From: Variovorax sp. 770b2
GTDB taxonomy: Bacteria > Pseudomonadota > Gammaproteobacteria > Burkholderiales > Burkholderiaceae_C
Direction: 5' to 3'
DNA: 64,000 bases
Assembly: GCF_900115685.1 (NCBI RefSeq)
Contig: NZ_FOXJ01000001.1
Coordinates: 2,327,796 to 2,391,795, forward strand
Position numbers and translations under genes: made by a program. Positions 1-8,250 of the stretch are shown one piece after another; position 1 is the first letter of the stretch; each line of letters begins with the position of its first letter. The notes beneath the pieces are model-generated. The model ran no database searches. It was given only the letters and a program-made list of their open reading frames with translations, and was not told the origin of the DNA.

Positions 1-838
1 TGACCAGCGCCTTGGGCAGGCCACGCAGTTGCTCGGTCGTTGCGCGCATGGGCACGGCATAAGGGTTCTGCCGCGTCTTCGGGTCGGGCGCGTAGATGTT
101 CCAGCCGAACTGCATGAAGGCGCGCGAGAGGAAGCGGCCCGAATCGAAGTCGCGGTACGACTGCGTTTCGAAATCCGTGTCCGTGGCCGGAATCAGCAGC
201 ACCTGCAGCCGGATGTCCGGGCCGCCCCGGTCCTTGGCCATCAGGGTCAGCGCGGCCGACATGTTGCCGCCCACCGAGTTGCCGGCCACCGCGATGCGGC
301 TGCCATCGACGCCGATTTCCGCGCCGTGCCCGGCCACCCATTGGGCAGCCGCGTAGCTCTGCTCCATCTGCGTGGGAAACACGGCGTCGGGGATCGGCGT
401 GTACTCGACGATCACCGCCGCCGCGCCCGATCCGACGACCAGGTCGCGCACCAGCCGCTTGTGGTTCTCGAAGTCGCCGGCGATCCAGACGCCGCCGTGG
501 ATGAAGAGCAGCACCGGCGGCTTGCCCGTCGCGTTCTCCGGCTTCATCACGTAGAGCTTGACGCTCTTTCCGTTCGCGGAAATCGTCTTCTCCGAAATGA
601 TGACGCCGGAAACGTCGACCGGCGTCTTGGCCTGAAGGCCTGTCAGCACCGCGCGGACCTGCGGTCCGGGCAATGTCCAGAACGGACTGCTGTCCTTGTT
701 GACGTCGGCCAGGAAGGACCGGATCGGCGGGTCGATCCGGGGGTCTGTCGCTGCATCGGTTGCCGCGACGACAGGCTGCGTGAGGGTGGTCATGGTGAGG
801 GCTCCTGCAATGAATGCCAGTTTGGAAAAGTGATTCAC
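1..838 (-). CDS. Exported alpha/beta hydrolase (HSL-type esterase), 3' end cut by window edge
   Basis: Member of the hormone-sensitive-lipase type of alpha/beta hydrolase, which cleaves short-chain carboxyl esters. The oxyanion motif HGG is seen in LFIHGGVW and the nucleophile elbow in GNSVGG (GxSxGG, with S nucleophile). The catalytic Asp and His would lie beyond position 1, so the gene is incomplete here. I place the start at the GTG at 838 because the residues that follow, NHFSKLAFIAGALTM..VVAA, read as a secretion signal peptide ending in an AxA-like site. The ATG at 793, with GGAG upstream, is the alternative and would give a protein without that signal. It is transcribed away from the LysR gene at 1009, with a perfect palindrome between them, so that regulator probably controls it. 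The natural ester substrate is unknown. Confidence 0.85.
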   Translation of the reverse strand, partial: MNHFSKLAFIAGALTMTTLTQPVVAATDAATDPRIDPPIRSFLADVNKDSSPFWTLPGPQVRAVLTGLQAKTPVDVSGVIISEKTISANGKSVKLYVMKPENATGKPPVLLFIHGGVWIAGDFENHKRLVRDLVVGSGAAAVIVEYTPIPDAVFPTQMEQSYAAAQWVAGHGAEIGVDGSRIAVAGNSVGGNMSAALTLMAKDRGGPDIRLQVLLIPATDTDFETQSYRDFDSGRFLSRAFMQFGWNIYAPDPKTRQNPYAVPMRATTEQLRGLPKALV

Positions 839-956
839 GACGTGCTCGCTTTCAGTAGGTCGAGGTGCTCGGGTTGCGCCGCGACTGTTGCTCGATGCGG
901 CACGATCCAAAGATATCGACGGCAGCCTGAAGCGATAAGCCCTGCATTCCGGGAAA

Positions 957-980
957 AATTGTGCTGCCCACGGCACAATT
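957..980. promoter_or_regulatory. Palindromic LysR-type operator between esterase and LysR genes
   Basis: Perfect 8-bp inverted repeat AATTGTGC (957-964) and GCACAATT (973-980) around an 8-base spacer. It sits 28 bases before the LysR start and about 120 bases before the esterase start, the usual place for the binding site of a divergent LysR regulator. Binding by that protein is inferred. Confidence 0.6.
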
Positions 981-1008
981 CGAACCCTTGGTTTTTCACG
1001 AGGCCGAC

Positions 1009-1965
1009 ATGGAAGACACCCTGATCTTTGTGAAGGTCGTCGAGGGCGGAAGCTTCACCGCGGCGGCGCGCGACCTGCGGCTGCCCAAGACAACCGTGAG
1101 CCGCAAGGTGCGCGAACTCGAATTGCGGCTTGGCGTGCAACTGCTTCACCGCACCACGCGCCGGCTGGGCCTCACCGAGGCGGGCGGTGTCTATTTCGAG
1201 CACTGCAGGAAGATCCCGCAGGCGCTGGCCGATGCCGAAACGGCTGTCGGCCAGCTACAAGGCCAACCTCGCGGCACGCTGCGCGTCACCTCGTCGTACT
1301 CGGTCATGGTGAGCCTCATCGCGCCGCTGCTCGGCGAATTCCGCGTGCTCTATCCGGACCTGTTCGTCGACCTCGTGCTGACCCACCGCACGCTCGATCT
1401 CGTCGAGGACGAGATCGACATCGCCTTGCGCATGGGAACGCTCCCGGACTCCTCGATGGCCGCGCGGCAGCTGGCGGTGCTTCCCAACCGGGTGTATGCG
1501 AGTGCGGCCTACCTGGCGCGGCACGGCGAGCCGAAGCACCCGCTCGAGCTGCGGCAGCACAGCGCGCTCGTCACGCGCGTGGCGCGCCGCGGCAGCGGCT
1601 ATGCCTGGCCGATGAGCAACGGCGGTGCGGCCGAGAGCTTTGAAATCACGCCCGTCATCGAGGCCGACGACCCGCAGGTGCTCAAGGCGCCCCTGTTCGC
1701 CGGCGCGGGCCTGATGATGGCGACCGACCTCATCATGCGCGAGCACGTGGCCGAGGGGCTGGTGGTGCCCGTGCTCCTCGGCTGGGTCGGACGCTGCCCC
1801 GCGCTGAATGCCGTGTTCCCGCGCGGGCATGCGCAGCCGCCCAAGCTGCGCGTCTTCATCGACTTCCTGGTGGCGCGGCTGCAGCGCGAAGCCGCTGCGC
1901 CGCCGATCGCCCTGCCGCTCGGCATGGCGCCGGACGCAGGATCGCCAGACGACGACACATGCTGA
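1009..1965 (+). CDS. LysR-family transcriptional regulator (CrgA-like), divergent from esterase
   Basis: Protein of 318 residues, normal LysR length. The N-terminal winged helix-turn-helix is clear (FVKVVEGGSFTAAARDL..PKTTVSRKVRELELRLGVQLLHRTTR), followed by the periplasmic-binding-like effector domain (RGTLRVTSSYSV..). I use the ATG at 1009 (MEDTLIFV) rather than the in-frame start at 961, because the palindrome at 957-980 overlaps that longer version and LysR proteins usually begin just before this helix. Divergence from the esterase gene suggests that it regulates that gene and itself; the inducer cannot be told. Confidence 0.9.
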   Translation: MEDTLIFVKVVEGGSFTAAARDLRLPKTTVSRKVRELELRLGVQLLHRTTRRLGLTEAGGVYFEHCRKIPQALADAETAVGQLQGQPRGTLRVTSSYSVMVSLIAPLLGEFRVLYPDLFVDLVLTHRTLDLVEDEIDIALRMGTLPDSSMAARQLAVLPNRVYASAAYLARHGEPKHPLELRQHSALVTRVARRGSGYAWPMSNGGAAESFEITPVIEADDPQVLKAPLFAGAGLMMATDLIMREHVAEGLVVPVLLGWVGRCPALNAVFPRGHAQPPKLRVFIDFLVARLQREAAAPPIALPLGMAPDAGSPDDDTC

Positions 1966-1998
1966 CCGGCGGCGCAAAGCCGGCGGTCAGCCCAGTCG

Positions 1999-2991
1999 TC
2001 ACTCGGCCTCGATCTTCGCGGCCTCCACCACCTTGCCCCAGCGCACGAACTCGGCCTTGCTGAACTCGTCGAGCTGCCTGGCGTTCATGTAGTCGGCCGT
2101 CGCGCCGAGCTCGGCCGCCTTCTGCTGGAAGGCCGGCGTCGCCACGATCTTGGAGATCTCGGCGTTGAGCCGGTCGATGACGGGCTGCGGCGTCTTGGCC
2201 GGCGCAAACACCGCGAACCACGAGGTCGCGTCGAGGTTCGGAAGCCCCACCTCCGCGGCCGTCGGCACGCCCGGCAGCGACGCGACGCGCGTCTTGCCGG
2301 TCACGGCGATGGCGCGCAGCTTGCCCGACTGGATGAACGGCATGAACGGCGGCGGCGTGCCGAAGGTCATGTCGACCTGGCCGCCCAGCAGGTCCTGCAG
2401 CGCCGGGCCCGTGCCCTTGTAGGGAATGTGCGTGATGCGGATGCCGGCCTGCTGCTCGAGCATGGCGCCGGTCACGTGCTGCAGCGAGCCGGGGCCCGAC
2501 GATGCGAAGGTGAGCTTGCCCGGGTGCGCCTTGGCATAGGCGATCAGTTCGGCCATGTTCTTGACCGGCACGTCCGCGCGCACCACCACCACCTGCGGCG
2601 CGCTCAGCACGTTGGCCACCGCGCGCAGGTCTTCGGGCGCCCACTGCTTCTGCTTGACCACGTGCGGGGAGATGACGTGGTAGCCCGAGTACTGCATCAG
2701 CAGCGTCTGGCCGTCGGGCTCGGCGCGCTTGACCTGCACGGCGGCGATCACGCCGCTGGCGCCCGCCTTGTTGTCCACGATGACCGACTGGCCCAGCGCC
2801 TTGCCGAGCGGATCGGCCAGCATGCGCCCCGCGATGTCGGTCGTGCCGCCGGCCGCGGCGCCCACGACCATCGTGACGGGGCGCGTGGGGTAGGTCTGCG
2901 CGAAGGCGCTGCTGCCGATCAACGCGGCGAAAGCCGTCAGCGCGCAGAGGCTGCGGCGTATCGGCGATGAGGGATTCGGATGCTGTTTCAT
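1999..2991 (-). CDS. Bug-family (TctC) tripartite tricarboxylate transporter receptor
   Basis: Periplasmic solute-binding protein of 330 residues. It has a Sec signal peptide (RRSLCALTAFAALIGSSAFA) and the family landmarks YPTRPVTMVVGAAAGGTTD, VIVDNKAGASG, FASSGPGS and HIPYKGTGPA. Bug proteins bind organic acids and related small molecules; here no TctA/TctB membrane subunits are nearby, so it must use distant ones. It is the last gene of an operon with the HMG-CoA lyase-like gene (43 bases upstream) and the CoA-transferase, which suggests that its ligand is an organic acid activated and cleaved as a CoA thioester. Start chosen at the ATG at 2991, preceded by GGAGAC. Confidence 0.92.
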   Translation of the reverse strand: MKQHPNPSSPIRRSLCALTAFAALIGSSAFAQTYPTRPVTMVVGAAAGGTTDIAGRMLADPLGKALGQSVIVDNKAGASGVIAAVQVKRAEPDGQTLLMQYSGYHVISPHVVKQKQWAPEDLRAVANVLSAPQVVVVRADVPVKNMAELIAYAKAHPGKLTFASSGPGSLQHVTGAMLEQQAGIRITHIPYKGTGPALQDLLGGQVDMTFGTPPPFMPFIQSGKLRAIAVTGKTRVASLPGVPTAAEVGLPNLDATSWFAVFAPAKTPQPVIDRLNAEISKIVATPAFQQKAAELGATADYMNARQLDEFSKAEFVRWGKVVEAAKIEAE

Positions 2992-3034
2992 GTCTTTGTC
3001 TCCTGGTTTCTGTGGAAGTGAACTCGATGGGAAA

Positions 3035-4027
3035 TCAGTGCTCGCGTGCAAGCGCCCGCGCGCGCGTGGCCTCGAAATCGGCCGGTGGCGGATGCAGGTC
3101 GAGCCGGCGCCCGGCCTTCGCGATCTGGCTCGGCGTGTCGTGCCCGATGAGCGCCGGCAGGCGGCGCGCGGCGGCCATCAGCGCCTGCACGTCGGTGCCG
3201 GTGTCGTAGCCCATGAGCTCCAGCGCGTGCGCGATGTCTTCGCTGCACACGTTGCCCGATGCGCCCGGCGCATAGGGGCAGCCGCCGATGCCGCCGATCG
3301 AGGCGTCGAAGCAGCGCGCGCCCGCGTCGATGGACGCGAGCACGTTCGCCAGGCCCATGCCGCGCGTGTTGTGGAAGTGCAGGGTCAGGGCGGTGGCGGG
3401 CCAGCGCGCGATGAATTCGCGCACCATGTGCGCGACCTGCCCCGGGTAGGCCATGCCCGTCGTATCGCACAACGTGATGCCCGTCGCTCCGACTTCTTCG
3501 ACGAAGCGCCCGCACCACGCGAACGCATCGCTCTCCGCGATGTCGCCTTCGATCGGGCAGCCGAAGCTGCACGAGAGCGACACGTTGACCGCCACGCCGG
3601 CCTGCCGCGCGAGCGACGCCACTTCGGCAAGGCCCCGCAGCGACTGTTCGCGCGTCATGCGCAAGTTGGCGAGGTTGTGGCTTTCGCTGGCCGACATCAC
3701 GAGGTTCATCTCGTTGGCCTGTGCATCGATGGCGCGTTCGGCGCCGCGCACGTTGGGCACGAGCGCGCTGTAGACCACGCCGGGCACGCGCTCGATCTCG
3801 CGCAGCACGATCTCGGCATCGGACAGCGCGGGAATCGCCTTCGGCGAGACGAAGGCCGTGACCTCGATCTTCGCCATGCCCGCGCGCGAGAGCGCGTTGA
3901 CCAGTGCGATCTTGTCTTCCGTGGGCACGAAGGCCGCTTCGGCCTGCAGGCCGTCGCGCGTGCCGACCTCGTACATCCTGATGCGCCGCGAGGCGCCGTT
4001 CCAGACTGCGTTGTCCGCGTTGTTCAT
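3035..4027 (-). CDS. Hydroxymethylglutaryl-CoA lyase family protein
   Basis: Protein of 330 residues of the HMG-CoA lyase/DRE-TIM family, which splits 3-hydroxy-3-methylglutaryl-CoA or similar 3-hydroxyacyl-CoAs into acetyl-CoA and a keto acid. Visible motifs are YEVGTRDGLQ near residue 20 (catalytic Arg/Asp), HFHNTRG (metal-binding histidines) and the active-site loop GGCPYAPGASGN with its Cys near residue 253. The start overlaps the CoA-transferase stop by four bases (ATGA), so the two are translated together. The pairing suggests a route: CoA transfer to a dicarboxylic acid, then C-C cleavage. The true substrate may be an HMG analogue such as a citramalyl- or itaconate-type compound; this cannot be decided here. 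Confidence 0.88.
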   Translation of the reverse strand: MNNADNAVWNGASRRIRMYEVGTRDGLQAEAAFVPTEDKIALVNALSRAGMAKIEVTAFVSPKAIPALSDAEIVLREIERVPGVVYSALVPNVRGAERAIDAQANEMNLVMSASESHNLANLRMTREQSLRGLAEVASLARQAGVAVNVSLSCSFGCPIEGDIAESDAFAWCGRFVEEVGATGITLCDTTGMAYPGQVAHMVREFIARWPATALTLHFHNTRGMGLANVLASIDAGARCFDASIGGIGGCPYAPGASGNVCSEDIAHALELMGYDTGTDVQALMAAARRLPALIGHDTPSQIAKAGRRLDLHPPPADFEATRARALAREH

Positions 4028-5232
4028 GCGACCACCTTTCTGCCGCGCAACGCGGCGATGTCATCGGCGGTGAAGCCGAGTTCGTCCAGGACCGAATCCG
4101 TGTCGTCTCCCAGGCCCGGCGCCGAGGAGCGCACCGTGCCCGGCGTGCCCATGAGCTTGGGCACCACGCCGGGCACCTCGATGTCGTGGCCGTCGCGCGT
4201 GCGTTGTTGCAGCAGCATGTCGCGCGCGCGGTAGTGCGGGTCTTCGCAGATGTCCTTGGCGGTGTAGACCTTGCCGGCGGGCACGCGCGCCGCGCCGAGC
4301 ACGTCGAGCACCTCGGCCACCGGGCGCACCAGCGTCCAGGCCTCGATCGCCCGGTCGAGTTCTTCCACGCGCGCCACGCGGCCCGCGTTGTCGGCCAGTG
4401 CCGCGTCGGCGCCCAGGTCGTCGCGCCCGATGGTCTGCATCAGCCGCTTGAAGATGCTGTCGCCGTTGCCCGCGATCAGCACGAAGCCGTCGCTGCAGCG
4501 GTAGGCGTTCGATGGTGCGATGCCGGGCAAGGCGCTCCCGGCGGCCTCCCGCACCGCGCCGAATGCGCTGTACTCGGGCACCAGGCTCTCCATGACGTTG
4601 AACACCGCCTCGTTGAGCGCGACGTCGATCACCTGCCCCTTGCCGCCGTTCACCTTGCGGTGGTAGAGCGCCGTGAGCACGCCGACGGTGCCGTGCAGCG
4701 CGGCCAGCGTGTCGCCGATGGAGATGCCGCAGCGCACCGGCACCTGGCCCGGCTCGCCGGTGAGGTGGCGCAGCCCGCCCATCGCCTCGCCGATGGCGCC
4801 GAAGCCGGGCAGGTCGCGGTAGGGGCCGGTCTGCCCGTAGCCGGAGATACGCAGCATCACGAGGCCGGGGTTCAGCGCCGAGAGCACGTCGTAGCCCATG
4901 CCCCAGCCTTCGAGCGTGCCGGGGCGGAAGTTCTCGATGAGCACATCGGCCTCGGCGATGAGCTTGCGCGCGATGTCCTGGCCTTCGGTGCTGCGCAGGT
5001 CCAGCGCGATGGAGCGCTTGTTGCGCGACTGCACCTGCCACCAGACCGAGGTGCCCTCCTGGATCAGCCGCCAGTTGCGCAGCGGATCGCCGCTGCCGGG
5101 CGGCTCGATCTTGACGACGTCGGCGCCGAATTCGCCGAGCGTCTTGCCGGCGAAGGGACCGGCGATGAGCTGGCCCATCTCGATGACGCGCAGGCCTTGC
5201 AGGGCGCCGGGTGTAGGTAGCGTGAGAGCCAT
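4024..5232 (-). CDS. CaiB/BaiF-type (class III) CoA-transferase
   Basis: Protein of 402 residues, typical for family III CoA-transferases, which move CoA between acids through a covalent aspartyl intermediate. The N-terminal LRVIEMGQLIAGPFAGKTLGEFGADVVKIE, the RNKRSIALDLR segment, GYGQTGPYRDLPGFG and the candidate catalytic Asp in ISIGDTLAALHG are all present. Start set at the ATG at 5232 (MALTLPTPG), with GGAGAC upstream. First gene of the CoA-transferase, HMG-CoA lyase, Bug receptor operon. It most likely activates the acid taken up through the Bug protein, using a donor such as succinyl-CoA; donor and acceptor are inferred. Confidence 0.9.
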   Translation of the reverse strand: MALTLPTPGALQGLRVIEMGQLIAGPFAGKTLGEFGADVVKIEPPGSGDPLRNWRLIQEGTSVWWQVQSRNKRSIALDLRSTEGQDIARKLIAEADVLIENFRPGTLEGWGMGYDVLSALNPGLVMLRISGYGQTGPYRDLPGFGAIGEAMGGLRHLTGEPGQVPVRCGISIGDTLAALHGTVGVLTALYHRKVNGGKGQVIDVALNEAVFNVMESLVPEYSAFGAVREAAGSALPGIAPSNAYRCSDGFVLIAGNGDSIFKRLMQTIGRDDLGADAALADNAGRVARVEELDRAIEAWTLVRPVAEVLDVLGAARVPAGKVYTAKDICEDPHYRARDMLLQQRTRDGHDIEVPGVVPKLMGTPGTVRSSAPGLGDDTDSVLDELGFTADDIAALRGRKVVA

Positions 5233-5329
5233 GTGTTTGAAGTCTCCGTTGGAGTGCAGGCGGGGTGCTGCATCCGATGCCCGGATTCTGGGCAGCCGGC
5301 CTCTCGGAGGGAACGACAAAGGCGCGCAC

Positions 5330-5356
5330 CCAGCTTTCGCGGATCGCGAAAGCTGG
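5330..5356 (-). terminator. Perfect 12-bp stem-loop after the LysR gene
   Basis: Inverted repeat CCAGCTTTCGCG (5330-5341) and CGCGAAAGCTGG (5345-5356) with a three-base loop. Read leftward it begins six bases after the LysR stop codon and lies about 100 bases before the CoA-transferase start. It is probably the LysR terminator. No long U-run follows it, so a role as a protein-binding site or attenuator is also possible. Confidence 0.5.
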
Positions 5357-5362
5357 AAGGGG

Positions 5363-6256
5363 TTAACCCGCGCAGAGGTGGTCGATGAGCGTTCGCACGT
5401 GGCGCGGCACCGCGCCCGCATCGCGCAGGCCGATCACCAGGCGCCGGTGGGTCCAGTCGTCTTCGAGCGTGATCTCGCGCAGGTTCATCGAGCGCAGGTG
5501 CGGCTGTATCGCCTCGCGTGGCAGCACCGCCACGCCCATGCCCGCAGCGACCATCTGGCACATGGCATCGAAGCTGCGCACCTGGATGCGCAGCTTCAGG
5601 CGCCGCCCCAGCGTCTCGCTTGCGGCCTGCAGGCGCTGCGCGAGCGAGGTGGCGCCCGAGAGGGTCACGAAGTCGAAGTCGCAGGCCTCTTCGAAACGCA
5701 CGCTCTTGCGGCGCGCGAACGGGTGGCCGCGCGGCACGACCAGCACCAGGCGGTCTTCGCGGTAGTTCACGATGTCCAGGCCCAGCGTGGGCGTGCGGTC
5801 CGCGAAGATGCCGACGTCGGCGCGGCCGTCGAGCACCGCCAGCACGATCTCGCTGCTGTTCTGCTCCTCGAGCTCGATGCGGATGCCGGGGTTGGCGGCC
5901 ACGAAGCTCGCGAGTTCGCGCGGCAGGAACTGCGTCACGGCCGAGGTGTTGACCCACAGGCGCACCACGCCCACCACGCCCGAGGCGTAGTCCGACAGGT
6001 CGGCCGCGAGCTGGTCGACGTCGTTCAGGATGCGCTGCGCATGCCGGTGCAACGCATCGCCCGCGACGGTGAGCGTGACGCCGCGCGAATGGCGCTCGAA
6101 GAGCTCGGTGCCCACCGCCGCCTCCAGATCGGAGATGCGCTTGCTGGCCGCGCCCACCGCCAGGTGCGCGAGTTCGGCGCCCTTGCTGATGCTGCCGGTG
6201 CGCACCACGAGGTTGAAGAGCGAGAGCGAGACGAGGTCGAGGCGATGCAGGTTCAC
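5363..6256 (-). CDS. LysR-family transcriptional regulator
   Basis: Protein of about 297 residues. The helix-turn-helix is seen in FNLVVRTGSISKGAELAHLAVGAASKRISDLEAAVGTELFERHSRG, and the effector-binding domain follows. I set the start at the GTG at 6256 (V/M-NLHRLDLVSLSLF) because that leaves the usual few residues before the DNA-binding helices; no good Shine-Dalgarno sequence is visible, and a TTG further up at 6331 is possible. It lies upstream of, and in the same direction as, the CoA-transferase operon and back to back with the molybdenum hydroxylase operon at 6473, so either could be its target. Confidence 0.85.
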   Translation of the reverse strand: MNLHRLDLVSLSLFNLVVRTGSISKGAELAHLAVGAASKRISDLEAAVGTELFERHSRGVTLTVAGDALHRHAQRILNDVDQLAADLSDYASGVVGVVRLWVNTSAVTQFLPRELASFVAANPGIRIELEEQNSSEIVLAVLDGRADVGIFADRTPTLGLDIVNYREDRLVLVVPRGHPFARRKSVRFEEACDFDFVTLSGATSLAQRLQAASETLGRRLKLRIQVRSFDAMCQMVAAGMGVAVLPREAIQPHLRSMNLREITLEDDWTHRRLVIGLRDAGAVPRHVRTLIDHLCAG

Positions 6257-6472
6257 GGCTGCGTGCAGTGCTTGGATGCGGAGGGAAGGCGGGAGGCCAT
6301 TGTGCGCGCCGGGTCCGCTTCGGACCCTCAACGGTTTCCCTTTCCCCTTTGCGTTTGTTAGGCCGGAATGAGCACCCGAGCACGCTGCCTGGTTATTGCA
6401 ACAGGCGAAAACACGCGCAATGCCGATCCGTAAGATCGCGCCCCAACGCCGCGAGGCGCAACGAGAGCTCGC

Positions 6473-7777
6473 ATGAAATTCAGGTTATGGATGGCAACGC
6501 TGGCCGTCATCGCGGCTGCGGCCGTCGGCGCCGGCGCCTATGCATGGCAGCCGTCCATCGACGCCCTGCCCGACCGCCCGGTACCGACCGACAACCAGGC
6601 GCTGCTCGCGCAAGGCGCGCGCATCGCGGCGCAGGGCGACTGCATGGTCTGCCACACGAGCGCCCACGGCAAGCCCTACGCGGGCGGGCTGCCGCTGAAG
6701 ACGCCCTTCGGCACGATCTACAGCACCAACATCACGCCCGATACGGCCACCGGCATCGGCAGCTGGTCGCTCGCCGCCTTCGAGCGCGCGATGCACGCCG
6801 GCGTCTCGCGCGACGGGCACCTGCTGTACCCGGCGTTTCCCTACGCGCACTTCACGCGGATGACGCAGGAGGACGTCGGCGCGCTCTACGCGTACCTGAT
6901 GGCGCGCACGCCCGCCGAATCCAAGCCGCCGGAGAACGAGCTCGTGTTCCCGCTCGGCTTCAGGCCGCTGGTGGCGGGATGGAACCTGCTGTTCCTGCAA
7001 CGCGGGGCACTGCCGGCACCGGCCACGCCGCAGTCGGCCGAATGGCTGCGCGGCCAGTACCTCGTGGAGGGCGCCGGTCATTGCGCAGCCTGCCACACGC
7101 CGATGAACATGCTCGGCGCCGAGAAGAGCGGCCAGGCCTTCGCGGGCAACCTGATCGACGGCTGGGAAGCGCCGCCGCTCAATGCACTGGCATCGAAGTC
7201 GCCCAAGCCATGGACGCGCGAGCAGCTCGTGGCCTACCTGCGCACCGGCCTTTCGAGCGAGCACGGCGCCGCCTCCGGTCCGATGCGCCCGGTGACGCAA
7301 CACATGGCCGATGTGCCCGAGGCCGACGTGCGCGCGATCGCGACGTACATCCTCGCGCTGGACACCAAGGCACCGGCGTCATCCGCAACCGCATCCGCAT
7401 CTGCACCTGCACCCGCACCGGCCGTCGCAACAGCAGGCCAGCGCGTCGACAGCGGCGCCGCCCTGTTCGCCGGTGCCTGCGCCGGCTGCCACGCCGCCAC
7501 TGCGCCGATGGGCACGATCAGCGAGCGGCCTTCGCTGGCGCTGAGCACGGCCATCAACGCCGACAGCGCGCGCAACGCGATCCGCACGGTGCTCGGCGGC
7601 AATCCATGGAACGGCTCCACGGCGGCGCATTTCATGCCGCCCTTCGCCGACGCACTGAGCGATGCGCAGATCGCCGAAGTCCTGACCTACGTGCGCGCCA
7701 GTTCCACGCAGCGGCCGGCCTGGCCCGACCTGGAAAAGGACGTCGCCCACATCCGCAACGAGGCATCGCCGAAATGA
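6473..7777 (+). CDS. Tri-haem cytochrome c subunit of a molybdenum hydroxylase
   Basis: Protein of 434 residues with an N-terminal hydrophobic anchor or signal (RLWMATLAVIAAAAVGAGAYA) and three CxxCH haem sites: CMVCH near residue 57, CAACH near 203 and CAGCH near 333. This matches the cytochrome subunits that carry electrons from membrane-bound alcohol, aldehyde or gluconate dehydrogenases to the quinone or oxidase chain. A low-complexity Ala/Pro/Ser linker (about residues 302-318) joins the second and third haem domains. Its stop overlaps the start of the 2Fe-2S subunit (ATGA), so this is the first gene of a three-gene operon and the likely exit for electrons from the Mo subunit. Confidence 0.9.
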   Translation: MKFRLWMATLAVIAAAAVGAGAYAWQPSIDALPDRPVPTDNQALLAQGARIAAQGDCMVCHTSAHGKPYAGGLPLKTPFGTIYSTNITPDTATGIGSWSLAAFERAMHAGVSRDGHLLYPAFPYAHFTRMTQEDVGALYAYLMARTPAESKPPENELVFPLGFRPLVAGWNLLFLQRGALPAPATPQSAEWLRGQYLVEGAGHCAACHTPMNMLGAEKSGQAFAGNLIDGWEAPPLNALASKSPKPWTREQLVAYLRTGLSSEHGAASGPMRPVTQHMADVPEADVRAIATYILALDTKAPASSATASASAPAPAPAVATAGQRVDSGAALFAGACAGCHAATAPMGTISERPSLALSTAINADSARNAIRTVLGGNPWNGSTAAHFMPPFADALSDAQIAEVLTYVRASSTQRPAWPDLEKDVAHIRNEASPK

Positions 7778-8250
7778 TCACCCTGACCGTCAACGGCACC
7801 GACCACGCGCTGGACATCGACCCGTCGATGCCGCTGCTCTACGCGCTGCGCAACCACCTGAAGCTCAACGGCGCGAAGTACGGCTGTGGCCTCGGCCAAT
7901 GCGGCGCCTGCACCGTCATCGTCGACAAGCGTCCGGTGTTCTCGTGCCTCATGCCGGTGTCGGCCGTGGGCCAGCGCGCGGTGCGCACCATCGAGGGCCT
8001 GGGCAGCGCCGAGAAGCCCGCGCCGATCCAGAAGGCCTTCATGGACCAGCAGGCCGCGCAGTGCGGCTACTGCATCGCCGGCATGGTGATGCGCGCGCAG
8101 GCGCTGCTCGACGAGCGGCCCGGCGCGAACGAGGAAGAAATCCGCCGCCACATGCAGCCCAACCTCTGCCGATGCGGCACGCACATGCGCATCGTCGCGG
8201 CGATCGTGCAGGCCTCGCAGACGATGGCGGGCAAGGGAGCGGCCGCATGA
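7774..8250 (+). CDS. 2Fe-2S subunit of a xanthine dehydrogenase-family oxidoreductase
   Basis: Protein of 158 residues with two [2Fe-2S] clusters: an N-terminal plant-ferredoxin-type site (CGLGQCGAC, plus Cys in VFSCLMP) and a C-terminal four-helix site (CGYC and CRCG). This is the IorA/NdhS/CoxS type of small subunit. It has no signal peptide, so it probably travels through the Tat system bound to the Mo subunit encoded next, which does have one. ATGA overlaps on both sides tie it tightly to the cytochrome and Mo-subunit genes. It passes electrons from the Mo centre to the cytochrome. Confidence 0.93.
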   Translation: MITLTVNGTDHALDIDPSMPLLYALRNHLKLNGAKYGCGLGQCGACTVIVDKRPVFSCLMPVSAVGQRAVRTIEGLGSAEKPAPIQKAFMDQQAAQCGYCIAGMVMRAQALLDERPGANEEEIRRHMQPNLCRCGTHMRIVAAIVQASQTMAGKGAAA

